NCBI RefSeq assembly: GCF_004362515.1 | Contig: NZ_SNXU01000001.1 | Span: 434,001-498,000, forward strand | DNA length: 64,000 nucleotides | Origin: Actinokineospora alba | Lineage (GTDB): Bacteria > Actinomycetota > Actinomycetes > Mycobacteriales > Pseudonocardiaceae | Direction: 5' to 3' | Shown here: positions 60,864-64,000 of the stretch, in pieces | How positions within the stretch are numbered: the first letter of the stretch is position 1 | How the letters are laid out: every line of letters begins with the position of its first letter | The notes under the pieces: model-generated | Told to the model about the DNA's origin: nothing | Databases searched by the model: none | The model's input: the letters and a program-made list of their open reading frames with translations, nothing else | Program-made: the position numbers and the translations under genes

Positions 60864-62123
60864 GTGATCAGCAAGGTGTTGGCCGGGGCCGTCGTGATCG
60901 CGGCGCTGGTGGCGGGCGCGCCACTGGCGGCCGCCGAGGACCGGCGCGACTGCTACGACCCGACCGTCCCGCTGACCGTCGAGGAGAACCGGCTGAGCCG
61001 GCCGATCCCCCAGGACATCTTGCGCCGCAGCGGTTTCGACCGGTACGCGACCACCTTCAGCGCCGCGCTGTGCGCGGTTGCGGGCGGGCCGTCGGCGGAC
61101 GCGCTGGTGTCGGCGACCGGCAAGACGCTGTGGACCGCGGCCGTGGCCCGCGCGCAGTCCCCCGTGCCGACCGACGGTCTCTCCGTCACCGACGACCGCC
61201 CGCTCTACTGGGCGCGGCTGCGGTTCACCAGCCTGCTGCGCCAGTGGACGCCGGCGCGCGGACTGGACGCGCGGGAACGCGAAGCGCTGATCCTGACGTT
61301 CGACCGCGCCTCCCGCGGGCAGGACTCCCTGCGGCTGCCGACCGGCGGCGGGATGCGGCGGATCGTGGTCAGCGGGTTCGACCCGTTCATCCTCGACGCC
61401 GACATCCGGCGCAGCAACCCCTCCGGTGCCGCCGCGCTGGCGCTGGACGGCGCGATCGTGCGCACGCCGAACGGGCCCGCCCGGATCGAGACGGCGATCT
61501 TCCCGGTGCTGTGGCGGCCGTTCGAGCAGGGCACGGTGGAGGACACGTTCCTGCCGCACCTGCGGGAAGGCCGGGCCCGGGCGGACATGTTCGTGACCGT
61601 GAGCCAGGGCAGGCCGGGCCGGTTCGACGTCGAGGGCTACAACGGCCGCTGGCGGGGCGGGTTCCCCGACAACGACAACATCTCCTACACCGGCGTCGCC
61701 CCGATCCCCGCGCACGTGCCGACCGTGACGCCCGCGCCCGAGTTCGTGCGCAGCACGCTGCCCGCCGCCGAGATGGCCGCGGCGCCGTCCGGGCGGTTCC
61801 CGGTGCACATCAACCCGAGCGTGACCGAGATCCCGGCGGGCGCGACCGCCCCGGTGTTCCAGCCGAACGGCCCGACCCCGGGTTCGGTCGCCCGAGCGGG
61901 CAGCGGCGGCAACTACCTGTCCAACGAGATCGCGTACCGCACGACACTGCTGCGTGACGCCCTCGGCGCGCCGATGCCGGGCGGGCACCTGCACACGCCG
62001 GTGCTCGTGTTCGGCCCCGGGAACACCACGGAGATCAGCGACCCGGTATTCGAGCAGAACCGCCTGGACATCATCGACCAGACCCGCGCACTCGTGACCG
62101 CGGCGGCGGCGACACTCAGCTGA
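60864..62123 (+). CDS. Secreted pyroglutamyl-peptidase-like protein lacking the catalytic Cys
   Basis: Exported protein of 419 residues with a signal peptide (VLAGAVVIAALVAGAPLAAA) and a C15-like domain in the second half: VVSGFDPF, SQGRPGRFDVEGYN and LVFGPG. In true pyroglutamyl peptidases a Cys follows Tyr-Leu in the segment before the last helix; here it reads NYLSNEIAYR, with Ser in its place. The His is probably kept in GHLHTP. It is therefore either a serine variant or an inactive relative. The GTG start at 60864 follows GGGAG; the TTG at 60852 is less likely. Confidence 0.82.
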   Translation: MISKVLAGAVVIAALVAGAPLAAAEDRRDCYDPTVPLTVEENRLSRPIPQDILRRSGFDRYATTFSAALCAVAGGPSADALVSATGKTLWTAAVARAQSPVPTDGLSVTDDRPLYWARLRFTSLLRQWTPARGLDAREREALILTFDRASRGQDSLRLPTGGGMRRIVVSGFDPFILDADIRRSNPSGAAALALDGAIVRTPNGPARIETAIFPVLWRPFEQGTVEDTFLPHLREGRARADMFVTVSQGRPGRFDVEGYNGRWRGGFPDNDNISYTGVAPIPAHVPTVTPAPEFVRSTLPAAEMAAAPSGRFPVHINPSVTEIPAGATAPVFQPNGPTPGSVARAGSGGNYLSNEIAYRTTLLRDALGAPMPGGHLHTPVLVFGPGNTTEISDPVFEQNRLDIIDQTRALVTAAAATLS

Positions 62124-62200
62124 GGGCGGTACCGCCGGGAGCACGGTCCGCCTGCTCATGATCGCTTGATTCACCGGCGGAAAACGGAATACTGCCGGAC

Positions 62201-63316
62201 ATGGGCGGACGCGCGGCACGACTCGTGGTGATCTCGGCTCTGCTCCTGGGGGGATGCTCGTCCCCCGCGCAGGCGAAGACAGTCGTGTTCACGAAGGTCG
62301 ACCTGCCCGCCGCGCCGGTGGCGCTCGCCGTGGACGGCGACGCCCTGGTGATCGGCGTGCGGCGGGACGGGCAGGCGACCAAGCCCGGCCTGCTGCGCCG
62401 CGCCGGCGACGGCACGCTCACCGAGATCCCCGTGCGCGGAGCCAGCCCCTACGGCCTGCTCGCGACGTGGAAGTCGATCGACGTCGACGGCGGGCGGATC
62501 GTGGCGGTCGGCGGCGAGCGCGGCGGCGCGCACGGCAACGTGCGGTGGAGCGTGTGGGACGGGTCCGCGTCCGGGGTGATCGAGAAGCCGCAGGGTTTCA
62601 GCACTTTCGGCGGCTACGGCGCGGGCGACCTGACCGCGGCGGTGATCACGCCGGGCGGGCCCGCGCTGGTCGGCTCGTGGAACAGCGAGCAGGTCGGGCT
62701 CGACGTCGCGACGTGGACGGCCGAGGGTGACACGTGGACGCGCCGGAGTTCGGCCGGGACGGCCCTGGAGAGCACCCAGGCCGCGCTGGGCTTCCCCATG
62801 GCGGCATCCGCGCTCGACCAGGGTGTGCTGGTCGCGGGCTGGCAGCTCGCCGACGACCGGTTGACGCCGGTGGTGTGGCGCTCGGCCTCGGGCGTCGACG
62901 GGTGGACGAAGACCGCGCTGCCCGACACCGGAGCCGCGGCGAGCGCGATCTCCTTGGCGTGTAAGGCAAGCACGTGCGCGGTGGCGGGCCAGGTCGACGG
63001 GAAGCTCGCGGTCTGGCGACTGGTCGACGGGAAATGGACGCGACTGCCGGGCGCTCCTCCGATCGCGGTCGGCGACAAGGACCCGCTGGCCGCGCCGGTG
63101 GAGATCGGACTGCGCGTGGTCCAGGTGGTGTCCGACGGCGGACAGGTCAAGATCGCCCGAGCGGACAGCGGCGACTGGACCGTGCTGAGCGCGGCGGGCC
63201 CGACCGGCATGGTGACGGCCGCGGCGACCATCGGCGGCACCCTGTTCGTGCTGGCGGGCCCGGACGCCGAGCACCAGAGCCTGTGGCGGGTCGACGGCGG
63301 CGAGATCATCCGCTAG
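62201..63316 (+). CDS. Lipoprotein of unknown function
   Basis: Protein of 371 residues with a lipobox (LLLGGCSS near residue 19), so anchored outside the membrane. The rest has regularly spaced Trp-containing strands (WSVWDGSA, WTAEGDTWTRRS, WRLVDGKWTRLPG, WRVDGGEIIR) that suggest a beta-propeller-like fold. No family is recognised. It follows the pyroglutamyl-peptidase-like gene by 77 bases on the same strand. Confidence 0.8.
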   Translation: MGGRAARLVVISALLLGGCSSPAQAKTVVFTKVDLPAAPVALAVDGDALVIGVRRDGQATKPGLLRRAGDGTLTEIPVRGASPYGLLATWKSIDVDGGRIVAVGGERGGAHGNVRWSVWDGSASGVIEKPQGFSTFGGYGAGDLTAAVITPGGPALVGSWNSEQVGLDVATWTAEGDTWTRRSSAGTALESTQAALGFPMAASALDQGVLVAGWQLADDRLTPVVWRSASGVDGWTKTALPDTGAAASAISLACKASTCAVAGQVDGKLAVWRLVDGKWTRLPGAPPIAVGDKDPLAAPVEIGLRVVQVVSDGGQVKIARADSGDWTVLSAAGPTGMVTAAATIGGTLFVLAGPDAEHQSLWRVDGGEIIR

Positions 63317-63361
63317 TCATCCGATTCCCGACAAATTCATTCCGACATTCGTCCTACGCTA

Positions 63362-63404
63362 TTCGGCCTATCAGCTCGCACTATAGCCAATTGATATGGC
63401 CGAA
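63362..63404. promoter_or_regulatory. Inverted repeat in the promoter region of the metalloprotease gene
   Basis: TTCGGCC-TATC (63362-63372) pairs with GATA-T-GGCCGAA (63393-63404) with one bulged base, in the AT-richer gap between the lipoprotein and metalloprotease genes. Operator or weak hairpin. Confidence 0.4.
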
Positions 63405-63501
63405 ACGTCGGCCTGTATTCAATTCGTGATAACCGACTCATGCGTTCTCGCCTACGTTGCGGCTTCTACCTATCTCCACCGAAGTCACCACAGGAGGACG
63501 C

Positions 63502-64000
63502 GTGCGTCGCAGAATGGTCGTCGCGATCGCGGCGGTCGCGGGTATCAGCTTCTTACCGGGGATGTCGGCGAACGCGGCTCCCGCGCCCGCCGCCGCACCG
63601 CAGGGAGGCGTCGAGAACGCACCCGACGAGCTGGTCTCGCCCGCCGAGAACAAGCGCAGGCAAATGCGCCAGGACGGACTCTCCAAGGTCCTCAAGGGCG
63701 AAGCCAAGGCGGAGAAGCGCGGCGCCAGCACCGTCGTGAAGCTCAGCGACGGCTCGGGGGCGCGGACCGCCAACGCCACGCCCGCCCAGTATGTCGAGCT
63801 GGCCCGCGAGAAGACCGACAAGATCTTCGTCGTGCTCGCCGAATTCGGCGACGAGCGGCACCCCGATTTCCCGGACAAGGACACCGACCCGGCCACCCCG
63901 GGTCCCACGCGGTTCGACGGTCCCCGGCACAACCAGATCGCGCAGCCCAACCGGGCCGTGGACAACAAGACGATCTGGCAGCCGGACTACGGCCGCGAGC
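63502..64000 (+). CDS. Immune-inhibitor-A-like M6 metalloprotease, N-terminal part
   Basis: First 166 codons of a secreted protease, cut by the window end. Signal peptide after a basic start (VRRRMVVAIAAVAGISF...ANA), a pro-region with KRRQMRQDGLSKVLKGEAKAE, then KIFVVLAEFGDERHPDFPD and IAQPNRAVDNKTIWQPDY, which match immune inhibitor A proteases. The zinc site is beyond the window. The GTG start at 63502 has AGGAGG four bases upstream. Codon 18 is a rare TTA. Confidence 0.88.
   Translation, partial: MRRRMVVAIAAVAGISFLPGMSANAAPAPAAAPQGGVENAPDELVSPAENKRRQMRQDGLSKVLKGEAKAEKRGASTVVKLSDGSGARTANATPAQYVELAREKTDKIFVVLAEFGDERHPDFPDKDTDPATPGPTRFDGPRHNQIAQPNRAVDNKTIWQPDYGRE

Overview
The window is very GC-rich, almost every gene has strong third-position G/C bias, and start codons are ATG, GTG or TTG behind GGAGG-type ribosome binding sites. 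It carries an MbtH protein, a mycothiol-linked DinB-type protein, several ATP-binding LuxR-type regulators and a small protein resembling a family known from Amycolatopsis. Together these point to a filamentous actinomycete, probably of the order Pseudonocardiales. The genus cannot be fixed from the sequence alone.

Region 1 (about 1.0-43.0 kb) is a natural-product gene cluster with no polyketide synthase and no pathway regulator inside it. A leftward block (1.0-8.9 kb) holds a GMC oxidoreductase, its small DUF5987-like partner, an SDR, a flavin reductase, an enediyne-type hotdog thioesterase, an SgcJ/EcaC-like protein, an acyl-CoA-dehydrogenase-fold monooxygenase and a multicopper oxidase. 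A rightward block (9.1-14.1 kb) holds a stand-alone condensation enzyme, a second acyl-CoA-dehydrogenase-fold monooxygenase, an HpaB-type phenol 3-hydroxylase and a RibD-type reductase. A leftward block (14.2-18.9 kb) holds 4-hydroxymandelate synthase, an MbtH protein, an adenylation-carrier NRPS module and an FAD-linked oxidase. Then come a signal-less solute-binding-protein homologue, a 14-TM exporter, an SRPBCC protein, a P450, and a cassette of adenylating enzyme, carrier protein, ectoine-synthase-like cupin and acyl-CoA dehydrogenase. A leftward operon follows with methionine-salvage enzymes MtnA, MtnB and MtnD and a transglutaminase/PLP-enzyme fusion. The right part has a FemAB-like GNAT, a second exporter, an acyltransferase, another RibD-type reductase, an SDR, an FAD monooxygenase, a molybdopterin oxidoreductase and a 75-residue protein.

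The best-supported biochemical reading is that 4-hydroxyphenylpyruvate becomes 4-hydroxymandelate (HmaS). The NRPS adenylation domain, whose pocket resembles those for 4-hydroxyphenylglycine but has Asn in place of the amino-binding Asp, would load it on its carrier. HpaB with the flavin reductase would hydroxylate the tethered ring, and the stand-alone condensation enzyme would pass it to an acceptor. This copies the logic of the beta-tyrosine arm of the enediyne C-1027 with a hydroxy acid instead of a beta-amino acid. A second building block probably comes from the adenylation/carrier/EctC-like/dehydrogenase cassette, and the mtn genes suggest that a step releases 5'-methylthioadenosine. Several cluster genes contain the rare TTA codon, so bldA-type control is likely.

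Region 2 (43.1-52.1 kb) is regulatory and general: an antibiotic-biosynthesis-type monooxygenase with an XRE regulator, a small AMED_5909-like protein, a TIGR03084-like protein, a methyltransferase and two large LuxR-type ATPases. A striking 144-base foldback element lies between the two regulators. Region 3 (52.2-58.7 kb) is a copper-homeostasis island (CopA, CopZ, a metal-binding exported protein, DUF4396, a TauE/SafE-cupredoxin fusion, DUF305) with two CsoR-type boxes. Region 4 (58.7-64.0 kb) holds an 82-base tandem repeat array, a small membrane operon with a TetR regulator, a secreted pyroglutamyl-peptidase-like protein lacking the usual cysteine, a lipoprotein and the start of an immune-inhibitor-A-like metalloprotease.
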